DNA of 64,000 nt from Streptomyces sp. S465 (GTDB taxonomy: Bacteria; Actinomycetota; Actinomycetes; Streptomycetales; Streptomycetaceae): NCBI RefSeq assembly GCF_026898115.1, contig NZ_CP114036.1, forward strand, positions 2,480,001 to 2,544,000, given 5' to 3'. Made by a program: the position numbers and the translations under genes. How positions within the stretch are numbered: position 1 is the first letter of the stretch; every line of letters begins with the position of its first letter. Positions 56,683 through 64,000 of the stretch are shown here, one piece after another. The notes under the pieces are model-generated. The model was given only the letters and a program-made list of their open reading frames with translations, did no database searches and had not been told where the DNA came from.

Positions 56683-58079
56683 GGGGTGGTGTTGCCTTCC
56701 ACGAGTTCGAGCAGCCCGCGCAGGTCGTCGGGCTGGGTGTGCGGGTGCAGGACGGTGGCCTTGAGCCACAGTCCTTCGGGGGTGGTGGCGCGGCCGAGGA
56801 CGGCCGTGCCGTGGTGGAGGAGGCGGCGGCGCAGTGCGGCGACGGCGGCGGGTGGTGCCCCGGTGGGGCGGAAGAGGACGGTGCTGAGGGTGGGGCGGGC
56901 GTGGAGTTCGAGTCCGGGGCGGGCCTCGATGAGGTCGGCGAGGTGCTGGGCGGCCGCGCAGACGTGGTCGACGAGGTCGCCGAGGCCGCGGCGGCCGAGT
57001 GCCCGCAGGGTGACGGCGATCTTGAGGATGTCGGGGCGGCGGGTGGTGCGGAGGGAGCGGCCGAGCAGGTCGGGGATGCCGGCGTGGGTGTCGTCGTCGG
57101 CGTTGAGGTAGTCGGCGTGGTGGGCCAGGGGGGTGAGGGCGGCGGTGTCGGGGACGGCGAGGAGGCCCGCGGCGACGGGTTGCCAGCCGAGTTTGTGCAG
57201 GTCGAGGGCGACGGTGTGGGCGCGGTCGAGTCCGTGGAGCCGTTTGTGGAGGGTGTCGCTGAAGAGGAGGGGTGCGCCGTAGGCGGCGTCGATGTGGAGG
57301 GTGGCGGAGTGGTGGTCGCAGATGTCGGCGATGTCGGGGAGCGGGTCGATGGCTCCGGTGTCGGTGGTGCCGGCGGTGGCGACGACGAGGGTGGGGGCGG
57401 CGGGCAGCCGGTCGAGGGCGGTGTGGAGCGCGGCCGGGTCGAGGACGCCGGTGGGGGTGGGGAGGGTGTGCGGTGCGGGGAGTCCGAGGAGCCAGGCGGC
57501 GCGGTGGATGCTGTGGTGGGCGTTGGCGCCGTGGATGATCCGCGGTGGCCGGCCGCCCGCGGCTTCGCGGGCGAGGAGCAGGGCGAGTTGGTTGGACTCG
57601 CTGCCGCCGGTGGTGACGAGGGCGTCGGGGGCGGGGCCGTGCGGGTGGACGAGTTCGGCCAGGGCGCGGCAGGTGAGCGCCTCCAGTTCGCAGGCGGCGG
57701 GGGCCTGGTCCCAGGAGTCGAGGGAGGGGTTGAGCGCGGAGACCGCGAGGTCGGCGGCGGTGGCGACGGCGAGTGGCGGGCAGTGCAGATGGGCGGTGCA
57801 GCGGGGGTCGGCGGGGTCGGCGGCGCCGTGGGCGAGGGCGCGGACGAGGGTGCGCAGTGCGTGGTGGGGCCCCTCCCCTTCGTCGGGGATGAGCGGCCGG
57901 GCCGCCTCCCGTATCCGCCGGGCCACCGCGGCGGGTCCCCCGGCCGGGAGCGGTCCGCCGCGGTCGGCGGCGCCGTGGGCGAGGGCGTGGAGGACGGTGT
58001 CGAGCAGCGGGCGGAGCGCGCCCGGTCCGTCGTGGCCGCCGGCGAGGAGGCGGGCGGTTGCGGATGCGGGCTCGGGCAT
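56679..58079 (-). CDS. PLP-dependent decarboxylase (DesA/DABA-decarboxylase type)
   Basis: This 466-residue group II PLP decarboxylase probably makes the diamine (cadaverine from lysine in DesA). The PLP lysine is Lys296 in LDLHKLGWQPVA. SGGSESNQL-like TTGGSESNQLALLLAREA lies near residue 165, and the aspartate that contacts the PLP nitrogen is in HIDAAYGAP near 262. The adjacent N-hydroxylase overlaps it by four bases (ATGA), so both act on the same substrate. I see no iron-box (a TTAGGTTAGGCT-like repeat) in the 180 bases upstream, unlike canonical desferrioxamine operons. Confidence 0.88.
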   Translation of the reverse strand: MPEPASATARLLAGGHDGPGALRPLLDTVLHALAHGAADRGGPLPAGGPAAVARRIREAARPLIPDEGEGPHHALRTLVRALAHGAADPADPRCTAHLHCPPLAVATAADLAVSALNPSLDSWDQAPAACELEALTCRALAELVHPHGPAPDALVTTGGSESNQLALLLAREAAGGRPPRIIHGANAHHSIHRAAWLLGLPAPHTLPTPTGVLDPAALHTALDRLPAAPTLVVATAGTTDTGAIDPLPDIADICDHHSATLHIDAAYGAPLLFSDTLHKRLHGLDRAHTVALDLHKLGWQPVAAGLLAVPDTAALTPLAHHADYLNADDDTHAGIPDLLGRSLRTTRRPDILKIAVTLRALGRRGLGDLVDHVCAAAQHLADLIEARPGLELHARPTLSTVLFRPTGAPPAAVAALRRRLLHHGTAVLGRATTPEGLWLKATVLHPHTQPDDLRGLLELVEGNTTP

Positions 58080-58209
58080 GGGGGGTGCCCCTAGGGGGTG
58101 TGGTGGACTCGGGCGGGTGGGAGTGTCGGGCGGCGGTCAGGGGTGCCCCAAACTACTTCGCACTGCCGTGGTCGGGCCGGGGTCGGCGGGAAGTGCACCC
58201 GTACGTGGT

Positions 58210-58249
58210 ACGGCCCGGTGGTGCGGATTGATCCGCACCACCGGGCCGT
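58210..58249 (-). terminator. strong hairpin terminator after narI
   Basis: Perfect 19-base arms ACGGCCCGGTGGTGCGGAT (58210-58228) and 58231-58249 lie 17 bases after the narI stop, insulating the nar operon from the decarboxylase gene downstream. Confidence 0.88.
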
Positions 58250-58265
58250 CCGGAGGCCGCCGCTG

Positions 58266-59027
58266 TCAGGTCCTGGCCCGGCCCTGCCGCCGGGGGGCCG
58301 GGGTGCCGGTGTCGGCGCCGGTGAGGGCGGGGTGCCGGTGGGGGTGGGCGGGGGTGCGGGAGCGGTAGACGACGTAGGGCCTGGTGAGGTAGCCGATGGG
58401 GGCGGTGAAGGCGTGGACGAGGCGGCTGAAGGGCCACAGGGCGAACAGGGCCATGGCCAGGAGGGCGTGGAGCCGGTAGGCCAGGGGGGCGTGGGTCATG
58501 GCGGGCACGTCGGGGTCGAGGGTGAACAGGCTGCGGACCCAGACGGAGACGCCCTGCCGGTAGTCGTAGGCGCGGTGGCCGGCTCCGGTGGCGGTGGCGG
58601 TGAGTCCGGCCAGGAGGACGGCGGCGAGCAGCGGGTAGAGGGCCTTGTCGGTGCGGCTGGTGGCCGCCCGGACGGCTGGTACGCGCAGCCGCCGGTGGAG
58701 GAGTATGCCCAGGCCGGCGGCGGTGGCCAGACCGGCGGTGCCGCCGACGAGCAGGGCGCCCGCGTGGTAGAGCGATTCGCTGACGCGCAGTCGTTCGGTG
58801 AGGGCTTCGGGGATGAGCAGGCCCACGACGTGTCCGGCGATCACGAAGAGCAGTCCGTAGTGGAAGAGGGGGCCGCCGATGGCGAGCAGCCGGTGTTCGT
58901 GGAGCTGGCTGGAGCGGGTGGTGAAGCCGAAGCGGTCGTAGTGGTAGCGCCAGGCGCTGCCGCCGGTGAAGAGGGCGAGCACGAGGTAGGGGAGGACGCC
59001 CCACAGGGCGGTGTCGAGGTGGTTCAT
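58266..59027 (-). CDS. narI: respiratory nitrate reductase gamma subunit
   Basis: NarI (253 residues) is the membrane cytochrome b that takes electrons from menaquinol to NarH. It has five hydrophobic helices, beginning with LWGVLPYLVLALFTGGSAWRY, and haem-ligand histidines in RLLAIGGPLFHYGLLFVIAGHVVG and RLHALLAMALFALWPFSRLVHAF. The YDRFGFTTRSSQLHEHRLL loop is typical. The ATG at 59027 overlaps the narJ stop by four bases. The C terminus is an Arg/Pro/His-rich tail. Confidence 0.95.
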   Translation of the reverse strand: MNHLDTALWGVLPYLVLALFTGGSAWRYHYDRFGFTTRSSQLHEHRLLAIGGPLFHYGLLFVIAGHVVGLLIPEALTERLRVSESLYHAGALLVGGTAGLATAAGLGILLHRRLRVPAVRAATSRTDKALYPLLAAVLLAGLTATATGAGHRAYDYRQGVSVWVRSLFTLDPDVPAMTHAPLAYRLHALLAMALFALWPFSRLVHAFTAPIGYLTRPYVVYRSRTPAHPHRHPALTGADTGTPAPRRQGRART

Positions 59028-59671
59028 CGGCCGGTTCCTTGCGCGGCGGAGGGGGCGGCTGAGGGGATGGCGGAGGGGTTTGCGGAGAAGGGGGCCAGGC
59101 CCACGGTTTCGGTGGGCGGTCCGCCGCGGGCGAGGGCGAGGGCCTGGGCGCGGTCGGCGGGTGAGGGTCCGGGCAGGGTGTCGCAGACGGCGCGCAGGAT
59201 GTCGGCGTACGGGCTGCCGTGGTCGGTGAGGGCCATCCTGAGCAGTTCCAGGGCGGCGCGGTGGTCGCGCAGGAGCGCGCTGCCGGGGTCCGGGCAGCGG
59301 GCGGCGAACTCCAGCAGGAGGGGCAGGTGGTCGGGGAGTTCGTTCTCGGGGGGTGCCCATCCGTGGGCGCGGTAGTGGGCCTTGAGGGCGGCGAGGGCGG
59401 AGCCGCGGCGGCGGGTGTCGCCGTCGGTGTAGTAGGTGAGGTGCAGGGTGCGGCGGCGGCTGCGGTCGAAGGTGCGGACGTAGGCGGAGGCCAGGTCGAG
59501 CACCGGGATGCCGTCGACGGCGGCGCAGAACCGCAGCAGGGGCGCGGCGGCGGGGGTGGCGAGTTCGGTGAGGCAGTCGCGTACCAGTGTGTGGCGGGCG
59601 GGCCAGTCGGGTCCGGGGTAGCCGAGGAGGAGGGCGGCGGCCTGGTGGAGGGCGGGGGTGGCGGGGGTCAC
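59024..59671 (-). CDS. narJ: nitrate reductase molybdenum cofactor assembly chaperone
   Basis: NarJ (215 residues) is a private chaperone that inserts cofactors into NarGH before membrane attachment. The all-helical TorD-like fold shows FDRSRRRTLHLTYYTDGDTRRRGSALAAL near residues 65-95 and ENELPDHLPLLLEFAA near 107-122. The last 40 residues are an Ala/Pro/Ser-rich tail with repeated IPSAAPSAA. The GTG at 59671 overlaps the narH stop (GTGA), and its own stop overlaps narI. Confidence 0.95.
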   Translation of the reverse strand: MTPATPALHQAAALLLGYPGPDWPARHTLVRDCLTELATPAAAPLLRFCAAVDGIPVLDLASAYVRTFDRSRRRTLHLTYYTDGDTRRRGSALAALKAHYRAHGWAPPENELPDHLPLLLEFAARCPDPGSALLRDHRAALELLRMALTDHGSPYADILRAVCDTLPGPSPADRAQALALARGGPPTETVGLAPFSANPSAIPSAAPSAAQGTGR

Positions 59672-61308
59672 CGGGTGTCCCCGTTCCGCTTCGGGAACAG
59701 TCCGGCGGGGCGGCCGCGGCCGTTCCAGTTGAGCAGGTTGATCCGGCCGGCGAGGCCGGAGGCGGCGCTGGCGGGTTCGGGTGCCGGGGGTGTGTGGAAG
59801 GCGTCGGCGCCGGGCGGGCCGTAGGGCATCATGCCGGGCAGTCCGTCGCCGTCGAGGCTGCATGAGTCCAGGGGGGCGTCGCCGCCGGGACCGGTGGTGT
59901 AGCTGGTGGGAATGACGTAGCGCTCCTCGTACTTGGCGAGGGCCAGCAGCCGGTAGAGGGCCTCGATGCCGTCCTGGTCCAGGCCGACGGCCGCCGCGAT
60001 GGCGGGGTCGCGTTCCTCGCCGAGGTTGATCCGGCGCATATGGCTGCGCATGGCGGCCAGCCGGCACAGGGCGGCCTCGACCGGTTCGGGGTCGCCGGCG
60101 GTGAAGAGTTCGGCGAGGTAGCCCAGGGGGATGCGCAGGCTGTCGATGGCGCCGAAGAGGTTGACGGGGTCCTCGCCGTCGTGGCCGGTGGCGGTGAGCG
60201 CGTCCACGACCGGGGAGAGCGGGGGGACGTACCAGACCATGGGCATGGTGCGGTATTCGGGGTGCAGTGGCAGGGCCACCCGGTAGCGGGTGATGAGGGC
60301 GTGCACCGGGGAGCGCCGGGCGGCCTCGATCCAGTCGTTGGGGATGCCGGAGTCGGCGGCGGCGCGGGCGACGGCGGGGTCGTGGGGGTCGAGGAAGCAG
60401 CCGAGCTGGGCCTCGTAGAGATCCTTTTCGTCAGGGGTGGCGGCGGCCTCGCCGACCTTGTCGGGGTCGTAGAGCATGACGCCGAGGTAGCGCAGCCGTC
60501 CCACGCAGGTCTCGGAGCACACGGTGGGTTCCCCGGCCTCGATGCGCGGGTAGCACAGGGTGCACTTCTCGGCCTTGCCGCTGCGGTGGTTGAAGTAGAT
60601 CTTCTTGTACGGGCAGCCGCTGACGCACATGCGCCAGCCGCGGCAGCGGTCCTGGTCGACCAGGACGATGCCGTCCTCGATCCGCTTGTACAGCGCGCCG
60701 GAGGGGCAGACGGCGACGCAGGAGGGGTTGAGGCAGTGCTCGCAGATGCGCGGCAGGTAGAACATGAAGGCCTGTTCGTACTCCAGCCGGACCTGTTCGC
60801 TCATCTTGGCCAGGACGGGGTCGCCGGCGATGTGTTCGGGGCCGCCGCCGAGGTCGTCGTCCCAGTTGGGTCCCCAGGTGACGGTGGTGGGCCGGCCGTC
60901 GATGAGGGAGCGGGGCGGGGCGGTGGGCACGTCGTCGCCGAGCGGGGCGGTGGTGAGGGTGTCGTAGTCGTACGTCCAGGGCTGGTAGTAGTCGTCCAGC
61001 CGGGGCAGTTCGGGGTTGGCGAACAGCCGGGCGAGGCGGCGGGCCCGGCCGCCGGTGCGCGGCACCAGCCTGCCGCCCTTGAGGTGCCAGCCGCCCTTCC
61101 AGGTGTCCTGGTCCTGGTAGCCGCGGGGGTAGCCCTGGCCGGGGCGGGTCTCGACGTTGTTGAACCAGACGTATTCGGTGCCGGAGCGGTTGGTCCAGGT
61201 CTGTTTGCAGGTGACCGAGCAGGTGTGGCAGCCGATGCACTTGTCGAGGTTCATGACCATGGCGACCTGGGCCATCACCCGGGGGGTGCGCGGGCGGTGA
61301 CGCGGCAT
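59668..61308 (-). CDS. narH: respiratory nitrate reductase beta subunit
   Basis: NarH (546 residues) is the iron-sulfur electron wire between NarI and NarG. It has four cysteine clusters: CIGCHTCSVTCK near residue 24, CEHCLNPSCVAVCP near 190, CRGWRMCVSGCPYKK near 222 and KCTLCYPR with CSETCVGRLRYLG near 250-275. The tryptophan in the third group replaces a cysteine and marks the 3Fe-4S site, as in other NarH proteins. The ATG at 61308 follows the narG stop by one base. Confidence 0.97.
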   Translation of the reverse strand: MPRHRPRTPRVMAQVAMVMNLDKCIGCHTCSVTCKQTWTNRSGTEYVWFNNVETRPGQGYPRGYQDQDTWKGGWHLKGGRLVPRTGGRARRLARLFANPELPRLDDYYQPWTYDYDTLTTAPLGDDVPTAPPRSLIDGRPTTVTWGPNWDDDLGGGPEHIAGDPVLAKMSEQVRLEYEQAFMFYLPRICEHCLNPSCVAVCPSGALYKRIEDGIVLVDQDRCRGWRMCVSGCPYKKIYFNHRSGKAEKCTLCYPRIEAGEPTVCSETCVGRLRYLGVMLYDPDKVGEAAATPDEKDLYEAQLGCFLDPHDPAVARAAADSGIPNDWIEAARRSPVHALITRYRVALPLHPEYRTMPMVWYVPPLSPVVDALTATGHDGEDPVNLFGAIDSLRIPLGYLAELFTAGDPEPVEAALCRLAAMRSHMRRINLGEERDPAIAAAVGLDQDGIEALYRLLALAKYEERYVIPTSYTTGPGGDAPLDSCSLDGDGLPGMMPYGPPGADAFHTPPAPEPASAASGLAGRINLLNWNGRGRPAGLFPKRNGDTR

Positions 61309-61309
61309 G

Positions 61310-64000
61310 TCAGTACTCCACGTTCTGGGAGCGGCGCCGGATGACGGTGACCGCGTCCCGCTGGTTGCCGGTGGGGCCGTAGTAGTTGGGGGCGAAGGAG
61401 AGCTGGGCGTAGCCGCCGATGAGGTGGGTGGGTTTGATGAGCAGTTTGGTGAGGGCGTTGTGCACTCCGCCGCGGCGGCCGGTGGCCTCGGACTTGGGCA
61501 CGTTCACCAGCCGTTCCTGCACGTGGTACATGAACACGGTGCCGGTGGGCATGCGGTGGGAGACCACGGCGCGGGCGACCACGACGCCGTTGGCGTTGAC
61601 GGCCTCGATCCAGTCGTTGTCGGATACGCCGATGGCCTGGGCGTCGGGGACGCTGAGCCAGATGACGGGGCCGCCGCGGGCCAGGGTCTGCATGATCAGG
61701 TTTTCCTGGTACTCGGAGTGGATGGACCACTTGGAGTGCGGGGTGACGTAGCGGACGGTGACCGCGCGGCCGGTGTCGCCGTCCGCTCCCGGCGGGGCCT
61801 CGCCGAGGGCGGCCAGGTCCAGCGGGGGCCGGTAGACGGGGAGTTGTTCGCCCAGTTCGGCCATCCAGGCGTGGTCGAGGTAGAAGTGCTGGCGGCCGGT
61901 GAGGGTGTGCCAGGGTTTGCGGTGCTCGGTGTTGATGGTGAACGGCGCGTACCGGCGGTCGGGGGCCTCCTTGCCGGACCATTCGAAGCTGGCGCCTACC
62001 TGGACGGGCCTGGCCTGGGTGTCGGAGAACACCACCCGGCGCTCGGCCACCGAGGCGCCCAGTGCGGTGAGGCCGGAGTCGGGGCCGCAGCGCTCGGCGA
62101 GCCGGGCGAACCCTTCGGCCGCGATGCGCCCGTTGGTGGTGCCCGACAGGGCGAGGATGGCCTCGCACAGCTTGGCGTCGGTGTCCAGCAGGGGCCGGCC
62201 CGCCGCGGCGCCGCCGGTCGCGGTGCCACAGCGGTCGGCCAGCCAGGCGGCTTCCGGGTCCGGGTGCACGGTGATGCCCTTGACCTGCATGCCCGCCTGC
62301 TGGGCGAGCGGGCCGAAGGCGGCGAGCCGGTCGGCGACGGCGGTGTAGTCGCGGGTCACCAGGGTGACGTTCGGCAGGTTGACGCCGGGTGCGGCGGGGG
62401 TGTGGCCGTCCCGCCAGTCCGGTACGGTCCCGCCGGGCTGGGCGGTCTCCCCGGGGGTGTCGTGCAGGAGGGCGGTGGCGACCAGGTCGTGGGCGGTGTC
62501 CAGCCGTCCGGCGGCCAGTTCGCTGAGTTTGCGGGCGAGGCCGTGGAAGATGTCGAAGTCGGTGCGGGCCTGCCAGGGCGGGATGATGGCCGGGGTGAAG
62601 GCGTGCACGTAGGGGTGCATATCGGTGCTGGACAGGTCGTGCTTCTCGTACCAGGTGGCGGCGGGGAGCACGAGGTCGGCGAAGAGGGTGGTGGAGGTCA
62701 TCCGGAAGTCCAGCGCGAGCAGCAGGTCGAGCTTTCCGCGGGGCGCCTGGTCCTGCCACGTGACGTCGGCCGGCCGGCCCTCCGGCGGGGTCTCCTCGGC
62801 GGTGGCGTTGTCCTGGGCGCCCAGCAGATGGCGCAGGAAGTACTCGTTGCCCTTGGCGGAGGAGCCGATGAGGTTGGCCCGCCAGACGGTGAGCACCCGG
62901 GGCCAGTTCTCCGGCGCGTCCGGGTTCTCGCAGGCGAACTCCAGCTCGCCGGAGGCAAGGTGGTCGGCGAGCCACTCCCCCGCCGGCCGTCCGCTCTCCT
63001 TCACCCGGCGGCCCAGTTCCAGGGGGTTGGCGGAGAAGGTGGGGTAGGAGGGCATCCAGCCCAGCCGCATGGACTGGGCGACCAGGTCGGCGGTGTGGCG
63101 GCCGGTGAACAGTCCCCGGCCGGTGGGTGAGGCCAGCGCGTCGGCCCCGTACCGTTCGTAGCGCCACTGGGAGGTGTGCAGGTACCAGTACGGGGTGCCC
63201 GCCATCTGCCGGGACGGCCGGGTCCAGTCGGCGGCGGTGGACAGCTGCTGCCAGCCGGTGAAGGGGCGCACCTTCTCCTGGCCCACGTAGTGCGCCCAGC
63301 CGCCGCCGTTGACGCCCTGGCAGCCGGTGAGCAGCAGCAGGGTGAGGAAGGAGCGGTAGATGGTGTCGGAGTGGAACCAGTGGTTGGTGCCGGCGCCCAT
63401 CACGATCATGCAGCGGCCGCGGGTCTTCTCCGCGGTGCCCGCGAACTCCCGGGCGGCGCGGATCACGGCGGCGGCCGGGACCGAGGTGATGGCCTCCTGC
63501 CAGGCCGGGGTGGGTGCCGCCGAGGCGTCGTCGTAGCCGCTGGGCCACTGTCCGGCCAGGCCGGGGCGGTCGACCCCGTACTGGGCCAGGAGCAGGTCGA
63601 AGACGGTGGTGACCAGGCGTCCGCCGATCCGCCGGGCCGGGACGGCGCGCCGGGTGGTGGCGCCGGGTTCGTCGAAGCGGGGCAGTTCGACCTCGACGGC
63701 CTGGGCGCCGGGGGTGCGGTGGAGGGTGAGCCGTGGGGTGATGCCGCGCAGGTCCAGGTTCCAGCGGCCTTCGCCGCCGTCGGCCCAGCGGTCGCCGAGG
63801 GTGCCGTTCGGGACGGCGGGGCGGTCGGTCCCGGCGTCGTGGAGCACCGGCATCCAGCGGCGGGCCGCCCGGTCCACATGGGCGGCCAGGTCCGGTTCGG
63901 TGGCCTCCAGGTCGGCGGCGGTGAGGAACCGGCCGGGGGTGTGGGATCCGGGCCGCTCCCGCTCCTCCAGCTCGACCAGGAAGGGCAGGTCGGTGAAGCG
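61310..64000 (-). CDS. narG: respiratory nitrate reductase alpha subunit (C-terminal part)
   Basis: NarG is the molybdopterin catalytic subunit that reduces nitrate to nitrite. About 896 C-terminal residues are present; the start and about the first 330 residues lie beyond the right edge. The reading frame continues to position 64000 (beginning RFTDLPFLVELEE). Visible landmarks are MGAGTNHWFHSDTIYRS and LTGCQGVNGGGWAHYVGQEK near residues 180-220, ATWYEKHDLSSTDMHPYVH near 445, and the C-terminal SKWSIHSEYQENLIMQTLARGG and GGYAQLSFAPNYYGPTGNQRD. It is first in the narGHJI operon. Confidence 0.96.
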   Translation of the reverse strand, partial: RFTDLPFLVELEERERPGSHTPGRFLTAADLEATEPDLAAHVDRAARRWMPVLHDAGTDRPAVPNGTLGDRWADGGEGRWNLDLRGITPRLTLHRTPGAQAVEVELPRFDEPGATTRRAVPARRIGGRLVTTVFDLLLAQYGVDRPGLAGQWPSGYDDASAAPTPAWQEAITSVPAAAVIRAAREFAGTAEKTRGRCMIVMGAGTNHWFHSDTIYRSFLTLLLLTGCQGVNGGGWAHYVGQEKVRPFTGWQQLSTAADWTRPSRQMAGTPYWYLHTSQWRYERYGADALASPTGRGLFTGRHTADLVAQSMRLGWMPSYPTFSANPLELGRRVKESGRPAGEWLADHLASGELEFACENPDAPENWPRVLTVWRANLIGSSAKGNEYFLRHLLGAQDNATAEETPPEGRPADVTWQDQAPRGKLDLLLALDFRMTSTTLFADLVLPAATWYEKHDLSSTDMHPYVHAFTPAIIPPWQARTDFDIFHGLARKLSELAAGRLDTAHDLVATALLHDTPGETAQPGGTVPDWRDGHTPAAPGVNLPNVTLVTRDYTAVADRLAAFGPLAQQAGMQVKGITVHPDPEAAWLADRCGTATGGAAAGRPLLDTDAKLCEAILALSGTTNGRIAAEGFARLAERCGPDSGLTALGASVAERRVVFSDTQARPVQVGASFEWSGKEAPDRRYAPFTINTEHRKPWHTLTGRQHFYLDHAWMAELGEQLPVYRPPLDLAALGEAPPGADGDTGRAVTVRYVTPHSKWSIHSEYQENLIMQTLARGGPVIWLSVPDAQAIGVSDNDWIEAVNANGVVVARAVVSHRMPTGTVFMYHVQERLVNVPKSEATGRRGGVHNALTKLLIKPTHLIGGYAQLSFAPNYYGPTGNQRDAVTVIRRRSQNVEY

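Noticed and set aside
58080..58260. iron-box (DmdR/IdeR-type) upstream of the decarboxylase gene
   Set aside because: No TTAGGTTAGGCTCACCTAA-like sequence could be found; the only strong structure is the narI terminator.

Overview
The window is very GC-rich and gene-dense, with GTG and TTG starts and strong AGGAGG-type ribosome sites. It carries Streptomyces signature families (TerD/TerC, DUF6343, DUF4360, DUF3068, SPW_0924-type, an ANTAR regulator of the PdtaR type). The organism is almost certainly a Streptomyces or close relative, and most of the window looks like chromosomal core.

Layout. 1-7.0 kb: the end of an MFS transporter, a TerC membrane protein behind a probable manganese (yybP-ykoY) riboswitch, two TerD proteins and uvrB. 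7.2-13.5 kb: a secreted glycerophosphodiesterase, an O6-methylguanine methyltransferase, a tandem pair of secreted DUF4360 proteins, a kinase-like protein without a P-loop, DUF1697, a PemK/MazF-like protein and an ArAE-type membrane protein. 13.5-20.2 kb: an ADP-ribosylglycohydrolase, small membrane proteins, a TPR protein, coaE, a PAC2 protein, a truncated beta-helix protein and rpsA. 20.5-30 kb: a methyltransferase, hrpB, DUF3068, a secreted lytic transglycosylase and polA. 30-39.4 kb: a YdeP-type molybdopterin oxidoreductase, a hotdog thioesterase and a complete branched-chain amino-acid ABC operon (livKHMGF order). 39.5-45 kb: an ANTAR response regulator, an atypical tRNA-Leu(CAA) with an adjacent HTH-gene remnant, pyruvate kinase, a SIMPL protein and a Tat-exported 5'-nucleotidase.

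From about 45.2 kb the content looks accessory. An MFS transporter and an acyl-CoA ligase are followed by a divergent GntR regulator and an operon of a second LeuC/LeuD-type hydro-lyase, a PrpB-like lyase with the KRCGH catalytic motif, and two different MmgE/PrpD proteins. Together these encode import, isomerisation or dehydration, carbon-carbon cleavage and CoA activation. This fits catabolism of a branched or substituted di- or tricarboxylic acid, with chemistry analogous to the dimethylmalate or 2-methylcitrate routes. I recognise no described pathway with exactly this set, and it is the best candidate for an undescribed system here.

Convergent with that operon is a two-gene desA-desB-like pair (PLP decarboxylase and N-hydroxylase) that lacks the acyltransferase and siderophore synthetase normally downstream. 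The window ends in a respiratory nitrate reductase operon, narGHJI, with narG running off the right edge.
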